The notes: generated from the letters alone by a model not told the origin. 64,000 nt of DNA from Zunongwangia endophytica (GCF_030409505.1 NZ_JAUFPZ010000002.1:1426001-1490000); one strand, 5' to 3'. Shown: positions 1-8,490, counted from the first letter of the stretch. Numbers and translations are program-made.

Positions 1-149
1 CCTTCAAGATCTACTCGTTTAAATACATAACCACTGTTTTCAGGTGCTGGTTTAAAGGTAAGTTTTACTTGTTGTCCGGTATGAAGTCCTACTCCTTCTA
101 GAGAAACTTCATTCTGAATAGTTTGCTGCTTCAATACTTTTTCAGCCAT
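1..149 (-). CDS. lpxC: LpxC (probably LpxC/FabZ fusion), N-terminal part only
   Basis: UDP-3-O-acyl-N-acetylglucosamine deacetylase, the committed cytoplasmic step of lipid A synthesis. Only the first 49 codons are inside the window; reading the minus strand from the ATG at 149-147 gives an N-terminus with the family signature GVGLHTG at residues 19-25 preceded by QxTIxxxxxLE. In Bacteroidota this enzyme is normally fused to the FabZ dehydratase, but that part lies outside. The start codon overlaps the stop of lpxD by one base (TAATG), so translation is probably coupled. The catalytic zinc site cannot be seen here. Confidence 0.9.
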   Translation of the reverse strand, partial: MAEKVLKQQTIQNEVSLEGVGLHTGQQVKLTFKPAPENSGYVFKRVDLE

Positions 150-1171
150 TATTTATTTACTTTTTTATCTAACTGATGTAATAAATCAACAGTTTTAGGT
201 AAGTTTTTAAAATGAATAAAGGATTTATTGAAATCTGAATATCCTATAGCTGGCGATCCCTGTAATACTTCATCGTCTTTTACATTTCTGCCAATACCAC
301 TTTGCGCCTGAATTTTTGCACGATCTCCTATAGTGATATGCCCAACGATACCAACCTGACCACCAATAATACAGTTTTTGCCAATCTTAGTAGAACCAGC
401 CACACCAGTTTGCGCCGCAATCACCGTGTGCTCTCCAATTTCAACATTATGCGCTATTTGGATATGATTATCCAATTTCACCCCTTTTCTTATAATTGTA
501 GATCCTAAGGTTGCTCTATCTATTGTAGTTCCTGCACCTATATCAACATTATCTTCAATAATAACATTTCCTATTTGTGGAACTTTAGAATACTCTCCTT
601 TTTCGTTAGGACTAAATCCGAAACCATCGGCGCCTATTATACAGCCGCCATGCAAGGTTACATTTTCACCAATAACAGTTTCTGAATATACTTTCACTCC
701 TGCAAATAGTGTTGAATTATCTCCAATTACAGTATTGTCACCAACATAGGCATAAGGGTAAATTTTCACATTATTCCCAATTTTCACATTATCTCCTAAA
801 TAGGTAAATGCTCCAAGATATATGTCTTCACCGTATTCTGCTGATTCAGAAATATAACTAGGTTTTTCTATACCACTCTTGCGTAATTTCACCTGATTAT
901 AATACTCTAACAACGTAGAAAACGCTTTATAGGCGTCATTCACTTTTATAAGCGTTGTACTAACAGGTTGATCTGCTTCGAAACTATCGTTTACGATTGT
1001 AACTGAAGCTTGGGTGCTATAAATGTATGATGTATATTTAGGATTACTTAAAAAAGTAAGTGATCCTTCTTTTCCTTCTTCGATCTTAGCCAATTCTGAA
1101 ACCTCTGCATCGGGATTACCTTCTATCGTCCCTTCGAGAATTTCGGCTATTTGTGATGCTTTAAATTTCAT
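149..1171 (-). CDS. lpxD: UDP-3-O-acylglucosamine N-acyltransferase LpxD
   Basis: Third step of lipid A synthesis: transfers a 3-hydroxyacyl chain from ACP to the 2-amino group of UDP-3-O-acylglucosamine. The 340-residue length is usual. Residues 1-100 form the uridine-binding N-terminal domain; from about 107 to 315 there are left-handed beta-helix hexapeptide repeats (IG-x-N, VIGDN, TIGD types). His241 in the segment [11 protein letters not shown] matches the catalytic His239 of E. coli. It lies between an HD hydrolase gene (24 bases upstream) and lpxC (1-base overlap), all on the minus strand. A TAnnTTTG box at 1177-1184 sits so close to the ATG that transcripts from it may be leaderless. 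Confidence 0.95.
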   Translation of the reverse strand: MKFKASQIAEILEGTIEGNPDAEVSELAKIEEGKEGSLTFLSNPKYTSYIYSTQASVTIVNDSFEADQPVSTTLIKVNDAYKAFSTLLEYYNQVKLRKSGIEKPSYISESAEYGEDIYLGAFTYLGDNVKIGNNVKIYPYAYVGDNTVIGDNSTLFAGVKVYSETVIGENVTLHGGCIIGADGFGFSPNEKGEYSKVPQIGNVIIEDNVDIGAGTTIDRATLGSTIIRKGVKLDNHIQIAHNVEIGEHTVIAAQTGVAGSTKIGKNCIIGGQVGIVGHITIGDRAKIQAQSGIGRNVKDDEVLQGSPAIGYSDFNKSFIHFKNLPKTVDLLHQLDKKVNK

Positions 1172-1176
1172 TCTGG

Positions 1177-1184
1177 CAAAAGTA
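1177..1184 (-). promoter_or_regulatory. -7 promoter box of lpxD
   Basis: Minus-strand TACTTTTG, matching the Bacteroidota TAnnTTTG box. If transcription starts six bases after the final G, as the rnpB promoter in this window suggests, the first base is 1171, the A of the lpxD ATG. No clear TTTG-type -33 element is seen at the usual distance, so strength is uncertain. Confidence 0.45.
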
Positions 1185-1195
1185 AAAAAAATGAG

Positions 1196-2425
1196 TTAAT
1201 GTTTCGACTTAGGATAACATATATAAAATTTAGTCACCGTTTTTGATAATGCTTTCAAATTAAGTTGGTCAGAAACTTTAATTACATCATTAATCTTTCC
1301 ATTTTTATGAAGAATATTAATATTATTCTTTTCTCTAGTATACGCCAGATTCGCTATTTCTCCTGTAAAAACGAAATAAGAAGCTTCTTTATCAGATAAG
1401 TTGTACTTCTCTTTTAATTGATTAGTATGTTTTTCAATTTTAGCTGAAGATGTTTTTTTCTTCTTCAATTTAACTTTTAAAAGATCTCGATTAATGACCA
1501 TTTTGCATAAACTGCTTAATATAAAGTCATCGTGATTCATCCATTCTTTCATTGCAAGGATAATATCATAATCATCAAGGCAAGCGAAAATCTTTAAGGT
1601 TTCAGTATCAAAACTTTCTGCGGTAACCTTGTTTTCTAGAAAATAGCTAAGTGCTTTACTTGCGTTTAGTGAACTGCCGGCGGCCGTTAATTCTTTTGCT
1701 CTCTTCAGCACTCTAATTAATAACTGTTCTGCTACTAAACTTGTTTTATGCAAATAAACCTGCCAATACATCAATCTTCTCGCTACCAGAAATTTTTCTA
1801 CGGAATAAATTGCTTTTTCCTCTAGTACCAATTCGTTATTCACCACATTCAGCATCGTAATTAACCGATCACTATTGATGTTTCCTTCAGTAGTACCCGT
1901 ATAAAAACTGTCCCTTTTCAGATAATCCAGTCGATCCATGTCTAACTGACTTGTGATTAACTGATACATGAATTTTCTAGGGTACTTGCCGGTGAAAATC
2001 TCGATTGCCAGCGTTAAATTTTGGTTAAAAACTTCATTCAATTCTTTCATAAAAAGAAGCGAAATAGACTCGTGATCTACGCCTTCAACAATACTATGTT
2101 CCATAGTATGAGAGAATGGACCGTGCCCAATATCATGTAATAATATGGCAATTTGTAAAGCTTCTTCTTCCTCGTCGCTTATCTCAACTCCCTTAAAGCG
2201 AAGTATTCGCACCGCTTTTTGCATTAAATGAACACATCCTAAAGCATGATGAAATCTTGTATGGTGTGCTCCCGGATATACCAAGTAGGATAAGCCCATC
2301 TGAGATATTCTTCGTAACCTTTGAAAGTAAGGATGCTCTATAATATTAAAGATCCGCTGACTTGGTATGGTAATAAATCCGTAAATTGGATCGTTTAGAA
2401 TCTTGAGTTTGTTTTGTGAAGCCAA
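1196..2425 (-). CDS. HD-domain phosphohydrolase
   Basis: Metal-dependent phosphohydrolase of the HD superfamily, the dGTPase/SAMHD1-like branch often annotated YdhJ-like in flavobacteria. Residues 55-61 (HTRFHHA) and His97-Asp98 in the segment LLHDIGHGPFSH supply the HD metal ligands; a later QLDMDRLDYL segment gives the last Asp. Length is 409 residues. Substrate is not known; nucleoside triphosphates are the family norm. It is first in a minus-strand run with lpxD and lpxC, an association common in Flavobacteriia, but a role in lipid A synthesis is not established. A good TAnnTTTG box lies 25 bases upstream at 2450-2457. Confidence 0.85.
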   Translation of the reverse strand: MASQNKLKILNDPIYGFITIPSQRIFNIIEHPYFQRLRRISQMGLSYLVYPGAHHTRFHHALGCVHLMQKAVRILRFKGVEISDEEEEALQIAILLHDIGHGPFSHTMEHSIVEGVDHESISLLFMKELNEVFNQNLTLAIEIFTGKYPRKFMYQLITSQLDMDRLDYLKRDSFYTGTTEGNINSDRLITMLNVVNNELVLEEKAIYSVEKFLVARRLMYWQVYLHKTSLVAEQLLIRVLKRAKELTAAGSSLNASKALSYFLENKVTAESFDTETLKIFACLDDYDIILAMKEWMNHDDFILSSLCKMVINRDLLKVKLKKKKTSSAKIEKHTNQLKEKYNLSDKEASYFVFTGEIANLAYTREKNNINILHKNGKINDVIKVSDQLNLKALSKTVTKFYICYPKSKH

Positions 2426-2449
2426 GCTTTATTTAATTATATGGTAGAA

Positions 2450-2457
2450 CAAAAATA
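2450..2457 (-). promoter_or_regulatory. -7 promoter box of the HD hydrolase gene
   Basis: Minus-strand TATTTTTG, a full match to TAnnTTTG. The predicted start of transcription near 2444 leaves a 19-base leader before the ATG, the commonest leader length in this window. Confidence 0.5.
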
Positions 2458-2549
2458 GACATTGAAGCTCTTTTGGATCAATTTATATCCAAAAAGAGCA
2501 ATATAAATTAAAAATATAAATTTTTAACCGGCTTATAAATTAATCAAGC

Positions 2550-4100
2550 ATGAATAATATCAAAATACTATGGGTTGACGATGAGATCGACCTTTTAAAA
2601 CCACATATTTTATTCCTGGAATCTAAAAATTACGAAGTGTCCACTTGCCAAAGTGGTACTGAAGCAATCGATAAAATCGACGAAGATCGCTTTGATATCG
2701 TTTTTCTAGATGAAAATATGCCAGGTTTAACCGGTTTAGAAACCTTATCTGAAATTAAAGAAAAACAAGGAAACCTTCCTATAGTAATGATCACGAAAAG
2801 TGAGGAAGAATATATAATGGAAGAAGCTATAGGCTCTAAGATAGCAGACTATCTTATCAAGCCAGTAAATCCAAATCAGATTCTACTTTCCATAAAGAAG
2901 AATTTAGATCATTCGAGACTTATTTCTGAAAAAACTACTTCGAACTATCAGCAGGAATTCAGAAAAATTGCAATGGATTTAATGAATGTGAATACCTATG
3001 AAGATTGGACAGATATGTACCAACGTCTAATTTACTGGGAACTTCAATTAGAAAATATTGAAGATAGCAGCATGTTCGAAATTCTTGAAACACAAAAACA
3101 GGAAGCTAACAATCAGTTTTGCAAATTCATCGATAAAAATTATCCTGAATGGTTTAAAGACAATGCAGAGGCGCCTACAATGTCTCATACATTATTTAAA
3201 AGAAACATACTTCCTGAAATTAATAAGGAACAACCTACTTTACTGGTAGTGATCGATAATTTACGTTACGACCAGTGGAAAGCATTTGAGCCAATAATAG
3301 CGAATTATTATAAAAAAGAGAAAGAACAGCCATTTTGTAGTATTTTACCTACTGCAACGCAATACGCTCGTAATGCTATTTTCTCTGGATTGATGCCTAG
3401 TGAAATGGAAAAACTCTATCCACAATACTGGAAGAACGATACTGATGAAGGCGGAAAAAATAATTTTGAAAATGAATTTCTAACCGAACAATTAAAACGT
3501 TTAGGAAAAGATTTCAAACACGAATATCACAAAATCAGTAATCTGAAGGCGGGTAGAAAACTAGTTGAAAACTTCAAAACTCAAAAAAATAACGATTTAA
3601 CCGTCGTTGTTTACAATTTTGTAGATATGCTTTCTCATTCTAAAACTGAAATGGAAGTAATAAAAGAGTTAGCTTCTAATGATAAATCGTACCGTTCATT
3701 AACTGAAAGCTGGTTTAAAAATTCTCCTTTATTAGAAATTATTCAACAGGCGCAACAATTAGGATTTAAATTAATTATCACAACAGATCACGGTACGATC
3801 AACGTTAAAAATCCAAGTAAGGTGATCGGTGATAAGAACACTAGTTTAAACCTGAGATATAAGACGGGTAAGAGTCTTACCTACGAGAAAAAAGATGTGC
3901 TTGCGGCCAAAGAACCCAAAGCTTTGCACCTGCCAACACTAAATATGAGTAGTTCCTTTATTTTTGCGAAAGGAGATTTATTCTTTGCATACCCAAATAA
4001 TTACAACCATTACGTAAGTTATTTTAGAAACACCTATCAACATGGTGGGGTCTCTTTAGAGGAAATGATCATACCTTTTGCGGTGCTTTCGCCAAAATAA
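2550..4100 (+). CDS. porX: PorX, type IX secretion response regulator with PglZ domain
   Basis: Two-component response regulator that, with the sensor PorY, controls type IX secretion genes in Bacteroidota. Residues 1-120 are a receiver domain with acidic pocket Asp10-Asp11, phosphoacceptor Asp54 (VFLDENMPG), Thr82 and Lys104 (LIKP). A helical linker follows, then an alkaline-phosphatase-like PglZ domain from about 228 to 516 with candidate metal ligands Asp236 (VVIDNLRYD), Thr270, Asp360/His363, Asp413-His414 (TTDHGT) and His498 (QHGGVSLEE). PorX homologues have been reported to hydrolyse oligonucleotides, so all ligands being present suggests an active enzyme. No porY gene is in the window. 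A terminator follows at 4150. Confidence 0.93.
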   Translation: MNNIKILWVDDEIDLLKPHILFLESKNYEVSTCQSGTEAIDKIDEDRFDIVFLDENMPGLTGLETLSEIKEKQGNLPIVMITKSEEEYIMEEAIGSKIADYLIKPVNPNQILLSIKKNLDHSRLISEKTTSNYQQEFRKIAMDLMNVNTYEDWTDMYQRLIYWELQLENIEDSSMFEILETQKQEANNQFCKFIDKNYPEWFKDNAEAPTMSHTLFKRNILPEINKEQPTLLVVIDNLRYDQWKAFEPIIANYYKKEKEQPFCSILPTATQYARNAIFSGLMPSEMEKLYPQYWKNDTDEGGKNNFENEFLTEQLKRLGKDFKHEYHKISNLKAGRKLVENFKTQKNNDLTVVVYNFVDMLSHSKTEMEVIKELASNDKSYRSLTESWFKNSPLLEIIQQAQQLGFKLIITTDHGTINVKNPSKVIGDKNTSLNLRYKTGKSLTYEKKDVLAAKEPKALHLPTLNMSSSFIFAKGDLFFAYPNNYNHYVSYFRNTYQHGGVSLEEMIIPFAVLSPK

Positions 4101-4149
4101 AATGTGAAGGAATTCTAAAAGAAATAATGCTAATTTATACACCAAATTA

Positions 4150-4176
4150 AACCTGATAGTCTCTATCGGGTTTTTT
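4150..4176 (+). terminator. Intrinsic terminator after porX
   Basis: Stem AACCTGATAG / CTATCGGGTT (one G-T wobble) with a three-base loop region, followed by six T residues. It separates porX from tsaE. Confidence 0.7.
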
Positions 4177-4207
4177 GGTATATTTACACAATTAAATAAT
4201 TGTTAAA

Positions 4208-4612
4208 ATGGAGTTTAAATACAGTTTATCGGAGATCGATAAAGCTATTGAATTCATTCTGAAAAACACAACTAGTAAAACGATTCTCTTCTACGGAGAA
4301 ATGGGCGCAGGAAAGACCACACTCATTAAAAAGCTCGTAGAAAAGCTAAATATTGAAGATCGGGTATCCAGTCCTACATTTTCTTTAGTGAACGAATACA
4401 AATCTGAAAAAGAAACTATTTTTCATTTCGATTTCTATCGAATAGAAGATGAAAATGAAGCTTATGATATCGGTTTTGATGATTATTTAGAACAACAAGG
4501 GTGGAAATTTATTGAATGGCCGCAGAAAATTAAAAATCTTTTGCCCGAAAATCATCAAAATTTGATCTTGGAGAAATTAGATATAGAGTACAGATTGTTA
4601 AAGTTGAGTTAA
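4208..4612 (+). CDS. tsaE: tRNA threonylcarbamoyladenosine synthesis ATPase TsaE
   Basis: Small P-loop ATPase that works with TsaB and TsaD to put the t6A modification on ANN-decoding tRNAs. The 134-residue length fits the family. Walker A GEMGAGKTTL is at residues 30-39; the family segment SSPTFSLVNEY and HFDFYRI follow, then the C-terminal IEWPQK motif. The gene lies behind the porX terminator and probably has its own weak promoter (TATATTTA near 4179). TsaB and TsaD are not encoded in the window. Confidence 0.95.
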   Translation: MEFKYSLSEIDKAIEFILKNTTSKTILFYGEMGAGKTTLIKKLVEKLNIEDRVSSPTFSLVNEYKSEKETIFHFDFYRIEDENEAYDIGFDDYLEQQGWKFIEWPQKIKNLLPENHQNLILEKLDIEYRLLKLS

Positions 4613-4906
4613 TGAAATGTGAAAAGAGTTTAAATCCATTAGTTTTTTTGTGCAATCTGGATTAGCAATTTTTGTATTTTTGTCAAAAACTATAAAATAT
4701 AAAATTGTGCATTCTTTTTTATTTTAAGCATAACAGTTAAAAATATATAAATCTATAAGAATTTAACGAAAAGCCATAAATCCGATAAAAAGCGGCAAAA
4801 GTACGATTAATGTATTTACTAATAGAAGGTTATCTCGTAGTACGTTTGTATCAGAAACAAAACGAAATACGATTTAAAAATATTATTAAGAACAAAACCA
4901 ACTATT
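4613..4906. other. AT-rich spacer with two candidate promoters
   Basis: A 294-base noncoding stretch. Two TAnnTTTG boxes read to the right: TATTTTTG at 4675-4682, with a TTTG 24 bases upstream, and TACGTTTG at 4841-4848. The first would give a leader of about 220 bases for the exported peptide gene, the second one of about 53 bases. No RNA gene or obvious terminator is recognised between them. Confidence 0.4.
4841..4848 (+). promoter_or_regulatory. -7 promoter box of the 48-residue peptide gene
   Basis: TACGTTTG, a full TAnnTTTG match; predicted start of transcription near 4854 and a 53-base AT-rich leader before the ATG at 4907. Confidence 0.4.
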
Positions 4907-5053
4907 ATGAAATTAAAAGCATTATTATTCGGAGCAGCTATTTTTGGAGCATCAATTTTCGTAACTTCAACAACTGATAACGACCAAGCAAATGACCCAA
5001 TCAAAAAGCAAGCGGTTGATAGGACAACGATCAGGATTCCTGTTAACGGGTAG
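4907..5053 (+). CDS. Small exported peptide, 48 residues, function unknown
   Basis: An open frame too short for routine calling. It starts at ATG 4907 and ends at TAG 5051-5053. The N-terminus has a Lys-rich start (MKLKAL) and a hydrophobic stretch to about residue 20, typical of a signal peptide or membrane anchor; the mature part is short and hydrophilic with DPIKKQAVDRT and ends RIPVNG. A promoter box at 4841-4848 and an AT-rich leader precede it. Its last 62 bases are shared, in another frame, with the start of the membrane protein gene at 4992. Small Flavobacteriaceae proteins of this look are familiar to me, but I assign no function. Confidence 0.6.
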   Translation: MKLKALLFGAAIFGASIFVTSTTDNDQANDPIKKQAVDRTTIRIPVNG

Positions 5054-5573
5054 TATTATTGCTTTATTAATAGCATTTTCACCTTATTTATTTTATTTAT
5101 ATGAAATTTTCCCAGACGGTCCTGTTTGGGAAAATTTTTTATTTAGTTATGAAAGTAAATACTATTTAAACGTAATGACTGCAATGTGGACTTATCTGGG
5201 AAAGATAACTCCACTATTTTTATTACTAATTTGGTTTTTCACTTGTAAACATTGGTGGTATCATGTAATATTAGTTCCAACAATCATGTACGGATATCAA
5301 TTAATTACAGCGTTATACCAAGATATGTATATGGACGTAAAACCAATGGATACTAATCAATTAATCTATTTAGCACCATTCTTTATTATAATTATCTGCA
5401 TTGTCTACTTAATTCGAATAAAGATATTCGATAAGATTTATGGCATAGATTTGAGCGAAATTGAAGAAACCAATATTTCAGTTTTTTCTGCTACGTCTGA
5501 AAAGGATCTGGAAGAAATGGATGATGTGAAAAATTCTTCAGACACCGATGAAGATTATTACGCTAAACTTTAG
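4992..5573 (+). CDS. Unknown membrane protein, about four helices
   Basis: A 193-residue protein I do not recognise. Hydrophobic segments lie at roughly 15-37, 70-90 (ITPLFLLLIWFFTCK), 92-108 and 124-142, followed by an acidic cytoplasmic-looking tail rich in Glu, Asp and Ser (150-193). The ATG at 4992 is inside the 48-residue peptide gene, in the +1 frame relative to it. A later start would remove the first helix, since no ATG follows until residue 62; TTG at 5016 is the only alternative. So the overlap seems genuinely dual-coding. The gene precedes ald with a 68-base gap, without evidence of a shared role. Confidence 0.6.
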   Translation: MTQSKSKRLIGQRSGFLLTGSIIALLIAFSPYLFYLYEIFPDGPVWENFLFSYESKYYLNVMTAMWTYLGKITPLFLLLIWFFTCKHWWYHVILVPTIMYGYQLITALYQDMYMDVKPMDTNQLIYLAPFFIIIICIVYLIRIKIFDKIYGIDLSEIEETNISVFSATSEKDLEEMDDVKNSSDTDEDYYAKL

Positions 5574-5641
5574 ATAATCCATTCTTGCTATTTCAAAAAT
5601 AATTGTAATTTAAATTTTCCTAACCAGCTGAAAAGAAAATT

Positions 5642-6841
5642 ATGAATGAACAGGTTTCTCCTTTTACCAAAGAAGAGCTTATACCTCAAGAAGAAAAACT
5701 TGAAATTTATAAAAATAAAGGAGAACTATTTATAGGAATTCCTAAGGAAACCTCTTATCAAGAAAAACGAATTTGCCTGAGTCCGGATGCCGTTCAAGCA
5801 ATTACTGCTCATGGGCACCGGGTAATGATAGAATCTGGAGCTGGGAACTATGCCAACTTCAGCGACAAAGACTACTCTGACGCGGGTGCCGAAATCACAA
5901 AAGACACCCAAAAAGTATTCTCTTGTCCTACTATTCTTAAAGTAGAACCACCATCCATCTCAGAACTGGAGATGATGAATCCGCAAACTATTCTAATTTC
6001 TGCGCTTCAGATAAAAACTCAGAGTAAAGAATACTTTCAAAAATTAGCTTCCAAAAGAATAACAGCTCTTGGCTTCGAATTTATTAAAGATAGTGATGGC
6101 AGCTATCCAATCGTTAGAGCTTTAAGTGAAATTACTGGGACAGCATCTGTTCTTATCGCTTCAGAAATTATGAGTAATAACGGAGATGGTAACGGACTTC
6201 TATTTGGGAATATAAGTGGCGTACCTCCTGTTGAAGTGGTTATTTTAGGTGCTGGTACAGTGGGACAATTCGCAGCCAGATCGGCTATTGGTCTAGGTGC
6301 GAATATTAAAGTGTTCGATAGTTCCATTACCAAGTTAAGAAATCTACAATCTTCATTAGGATGTACTTTTTATACAAGTACGATTCAGCCAAAAAATCTA
6401 AGTAAAGCGCTAAAACGTTGTGATGTACTTATTGGAGCTGTACGCGGTAATAATCGCTCACCGGTGTTAGTAACCGATGAAATGGTCGCTTCTATGAAAC
6501 GAGGTGCAGTGGCTATCGATGTAAGTATCGATGTTGGTGGTTGTATTGAGACTAGCGAGATTACCAGTCACGAAAAACCAATTTTCACCAAGCATGAAGT
6601 AATTCATTATTGCGTACCAAATATTCCTTCTCGCTATGCTAGATCAAGTTCGCTTTCTTTAAGCAACATTTTTACACCATACCTATTGCACATTGGAGAA
6701 GAAGGCGGATTAGAAAACACGCTACGTTTTGACCGCGGATTGCGAAATGGTTTGTACTTTTACCACGGAGTTTTAACCAATAAATCTATTGCAGATTGGT
6801 TTGATCTTACGTATCGGGATATTAACCTCCTGATTTTCTAG
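5642..6841 (+). CDS. ald: Alanine dehydrogenase / transhydrogenase-family protein
   Basis: NAD-dependent oxidative deamination of L-alanine to pyruvate and ammonia. The 399-residue protein has the AlaDh/PNT N-terminal domain starting at FIGIPKETSYQEKRICLSP (residues 31-49; PKE and K44 region match substrate-binding residues) and a Rossmann domain with EVVILGAGTVGQFAARSA near 200. It is longer than the usual 370 residues through an N-terminal extension of about 30 residues, which is common in flavobacterial copies. The nearby segment HYCVPNIPSRYARSSS matches the AlaDh signature VPNMPGAVPRTST only loosely, so a related dehydrogenase function remains possible. Confidence 0.8.
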   Translation: MNEQVSPFTKEELIPQEEKLEIYKNKGELFIGIPKETSYQEKRICLSPDAVQAITAHGHRVMIESGAGNYANFSDKDYSDAGAEITKDTQKVFSCPTILKVEPPSISELEMMNPQTILISALQIKTQSKEYFQKLASKRITALGFEFIKDSDGSYPIVRALSEITGTASVLIASEIMSNNGDGNGLLFGNISGVPPVEVVILGAGTVGQFAARSAIGLGANIKVFDSSITKLRNLQSSLGCTFYTSTIQPKNLSKALKRCDVLIGAVRGNNRSPVLVTDEMVASMKRGAVAIDVSIDVGGCIETSEITSHEKPIFTKHEVIHYCVPNIPSRYARSSSLSLSNIFTPYLLHIGEEGGLENTLRFDRGLRNGLYFYHGVLTNKSIADWFDLTYRDINLLIF

Positions 6842-6869
6842 CAATCAACGTTTATTTTAGTTAATTTAT

Positions 6870-7250
6870 ATGAATCTATTTCAGCGTCTAGGATATTTTT
6901 CTGTCGGACTTTTTATGGGAATTGTTATTCTCATTTTCTTTTTAAGCGGAAAAAAAACCAGTTGTTCCTACTTTCCGAATGCCCGAACGCTTAAAAATAT
7001 TAGAACCAAAGAACGCCAATTTGATAAAAAAGCAATAAGCTTCTTTTCTAAAAATAGTATTGACACTAGTAATGTTTCAGCGATATTAGAAGATGGTGAC
7101 GTACACTTTAAAGAAAGTATTACAGATAAAGATTCGTGTAATATTTATCTAATTTCAGGAGAAACGACCAAAAAACCGATTCAATTTAAAGTGGAAAATT
7201 GCGATAGTATTGCGAAAATTTACGATGTAGATTTCTATTCTGAAGATTAA
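6870..7250 (+). CDS. DUF4258-type membrane-anchored protein
   Basis: A 126-residue protein with one N-terminal membrane helix (about 7-26, ending LSGKK) and a soluble domain after it. The C-terminal part, with EDGDVHFKES and VENCDSIAKIYDVDF, fits the DUF4258 family of Bacteroidota, whose function is unknown. The gene starts 28 bases after ald and is probably cotranscribed with it. Two cysteines (C32-region and the CNIYLI/ENCDS pair) could form disulfides if the domain is periplasmic. Confidence in the gene is high, in the family moderate. Confidence 0.65.
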   Translation: MNLFQRLGYFSVGLFMGIVILIFFLSGKKTSCSYFPNARTLKNIRTKERQFDKKAISFFSKNSIDTSNVSAILEDGDVHFKESITDKDSCNIYLISGETTKKPIQFKVENCDSIAKIYDVDFYSED

Positions 7251-7284
7251 AAAAGCCCGCTAAAATTTTACAATATTAGCAGGC
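7249..7284 (-). terminator. Terminator, mainly for bcp
   Basis: Stem GCCCGCTAA / TTAGCAGGC (one G-T wobble) at 7255-7263 and 7276-7284. On the minus strand it is followed by six T residues, placing it 25 bases after the bcp stop. On the plus strand there is no T tract, so the DUF4258 gene may end less sharply. Confidence 0.65.
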
Positions 7285-7308
7285 TTAGCTATTTATGTTA
7301 TTCAGAAA

Positions 7309-7758
7309 TTATAGAATTTGGGCAGCGTGATCTTTGGTTTTCACCTTTCCAATAACTTCTTCTATATTACCTTCTTCATCGATAACGAAAGTAGTTCTAT
7401 GAATACCGTCGTATTCTTTCCCCATAAACTTTTTAGGTCCCCAAACTCCGTAGGCATTAATAACTTCTTTCTCCTCGTCTGCTAGTAACGGAAACGGAAG
7501 TTCATTTTTCGCTTTAAAATTGGTTTGTCTACGTTTAGAATCTGCACTAACCCCTAAGATTGAATAACCTTCTTTTTCAAATACTTCCCAATTGTCCCTC
7601 AGGTTGCATGCCTCTGCAGTACATCCTGGTGTACTTGCTTTTGGATAGAAAAATAATACTAGTTTCTTTCCTTTAAAATCAGAAAGCTTAACTAAGTTTC
7701 CATCTTGATCTTCTACTGCAAAATCTGGTGCTTTATCTCCGGCTTTTAATCTCGTCAT
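7309..7758 (-). CDS. bcp: Thioredoxin-dependent peroxiredoxin Bcp
   Basis: Atypical two-Cys peroxiredoxin of the BCP/PrxQ group that reduces hydroperoxides with thioredoxin as donor, in the cytoplasm. Length 149 is normal. Peroxidatic Cys46 and resolving Cys51 lie in STPGCTAEACNLRD, the PrxQ alpha-type arrangement; the active-site Thr and Pro are present, and the conserved Arg is in HRTTFVIDEEG. It diverges from nth across a 31-base gap, so the two promoters overlap. Confidence 0.95.
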   Translation of the reverse strand: MTRLKAGDKAPDFAVEDQDGNLVKLSDFKGKKLVLFFYPKASTPGCTAEACNLRDNWEVFEKEGYSILGVSADSKRRQTNFKAKNELPFPLLADEEKEVINAYGVWGPKKFMGKEYDGIHRTTFVIDEEGNIEEVIGKVKTKDHAAQIL

Positions 7759-7764
7759 AATTCT

Positions 7765-7772
7765 TATTTTTG
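7765..7772 (+). promoter_or_regulatory. -7 promoter box of nth
   Basis: TATTTTTG, a full TAnnTTTG match 17 bases before the nth ATG; predicted leader about 12 bases. It lies within the 31-base gap to the divergent bcp gene. Confidence 0.45.
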
Positions 7773-7789
7773 CATAAAATTAAAGCTTT

Positions 7790-8458
7790 ATGAACAAACA
7801 GCAAAAAGTGCAATTTGTAATTGACACTTTACAAAATATTTATCCTGAAATTCCTATTCCTTTAGATCATAAAGATCCTTATACCTTATTAATTGCTGTT
7901 TTACTTTCTGCACAAAGTACAGATGTGAAGGTAAATCAAATTACACCGCTTTTATTTGAAGTTGCCGATACACCGCAAAAAATGGTGAAATTAAGCGTTG
8001 AAGAAATTAGAGAGATCATAAAACCTTGTGGATTATCACCTAGGAAGTCAAAAGGTATTCATGGTCTTTCTGAAATATTACTAGATAAATATAATGGGCA
8101 GGTACCGGCAGATATTGAAGCTTTGGAAAGTCTTCCTGCTGTTGGTCACAAAACAGCTAGTGTAGTAATGGCGCAGGCATTTAATGTACCTGCGTTTCCC
8201 GTCGATACTCATATTCAGCGACTAATGTATCGATGGAATTTATCAAACGGAAAGAGTGTTGCCCAAACTGAAAAAGATGCTAAACGATTATTTCCAAAAG
8301 ATTTATGGAATGATCTTCATTTGCAAATAATCTGGTATGGCCGCCAATATTCACCGGCAAGAGGTTGGGATCTAGAAAAAGACATTATTACTCAAACTAT
8401 CGGTAGAAAAACAGTTCTGGCAGATTATGAAAAGAAACTAGCTAAAAAAAAGAAATAA
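7790..8458 (+). CDS. nth: Endonuclease III without iron-sulfur cluster
   Basis: DNA glycosylase/AP lyase that removes oxidised pyrimidines in base excision repair. The helix-hairpin-helix and catalytic loop are intact: LPAVGHKTASVV carries Lys121 and VDTHIQRL carries Asp139, matching E. coli Lys120 and Asp138. What is missing is the C-terminal four-Cys loop that holds the [4Fe-4S] cluster: after residue 187 there is no cysteine at all, and Cys80 is the only one in the protein. The 222-residue chain instead ends in a Lys-rich tail. The start ATG fits the promoter box at 7765. Terminator at 8459. Confidence 0.92.
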   Translation: MNKQQKVQFVIDTLQNIYPEIPIPLDHKDPYTLLIAVLLSAQSTDVKVNQITPLLFEVADTPQKMVKLSVEEIREIIKPCGLSPRKSKGIHGLSEILLDKYNGQVPADIEALESLPAVGHKTASVVMAQAFNVPAFPVDTHIQRLMYRWNLSNGKSVAQTEKDAKRLFPKDLWNDLHLQIIWYGRQYSPARGWDLEKDIITQTIGRKTVLADYEKKLAKKKK

Positions 8459-8490
8459 AAAAACTCCGGAAATTCCGGAGTTTTTTTTGT
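8459..8490. terminator. Bidirectional terminator between nth and wrbA
   Basis: Perfect stem AAACTCCGG / CCGGAGTTT with a 5-base loop and A/T tracts on both sides; ends the convergent genes nth (plus) and wrbA (minus). Confidence 0.85.
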
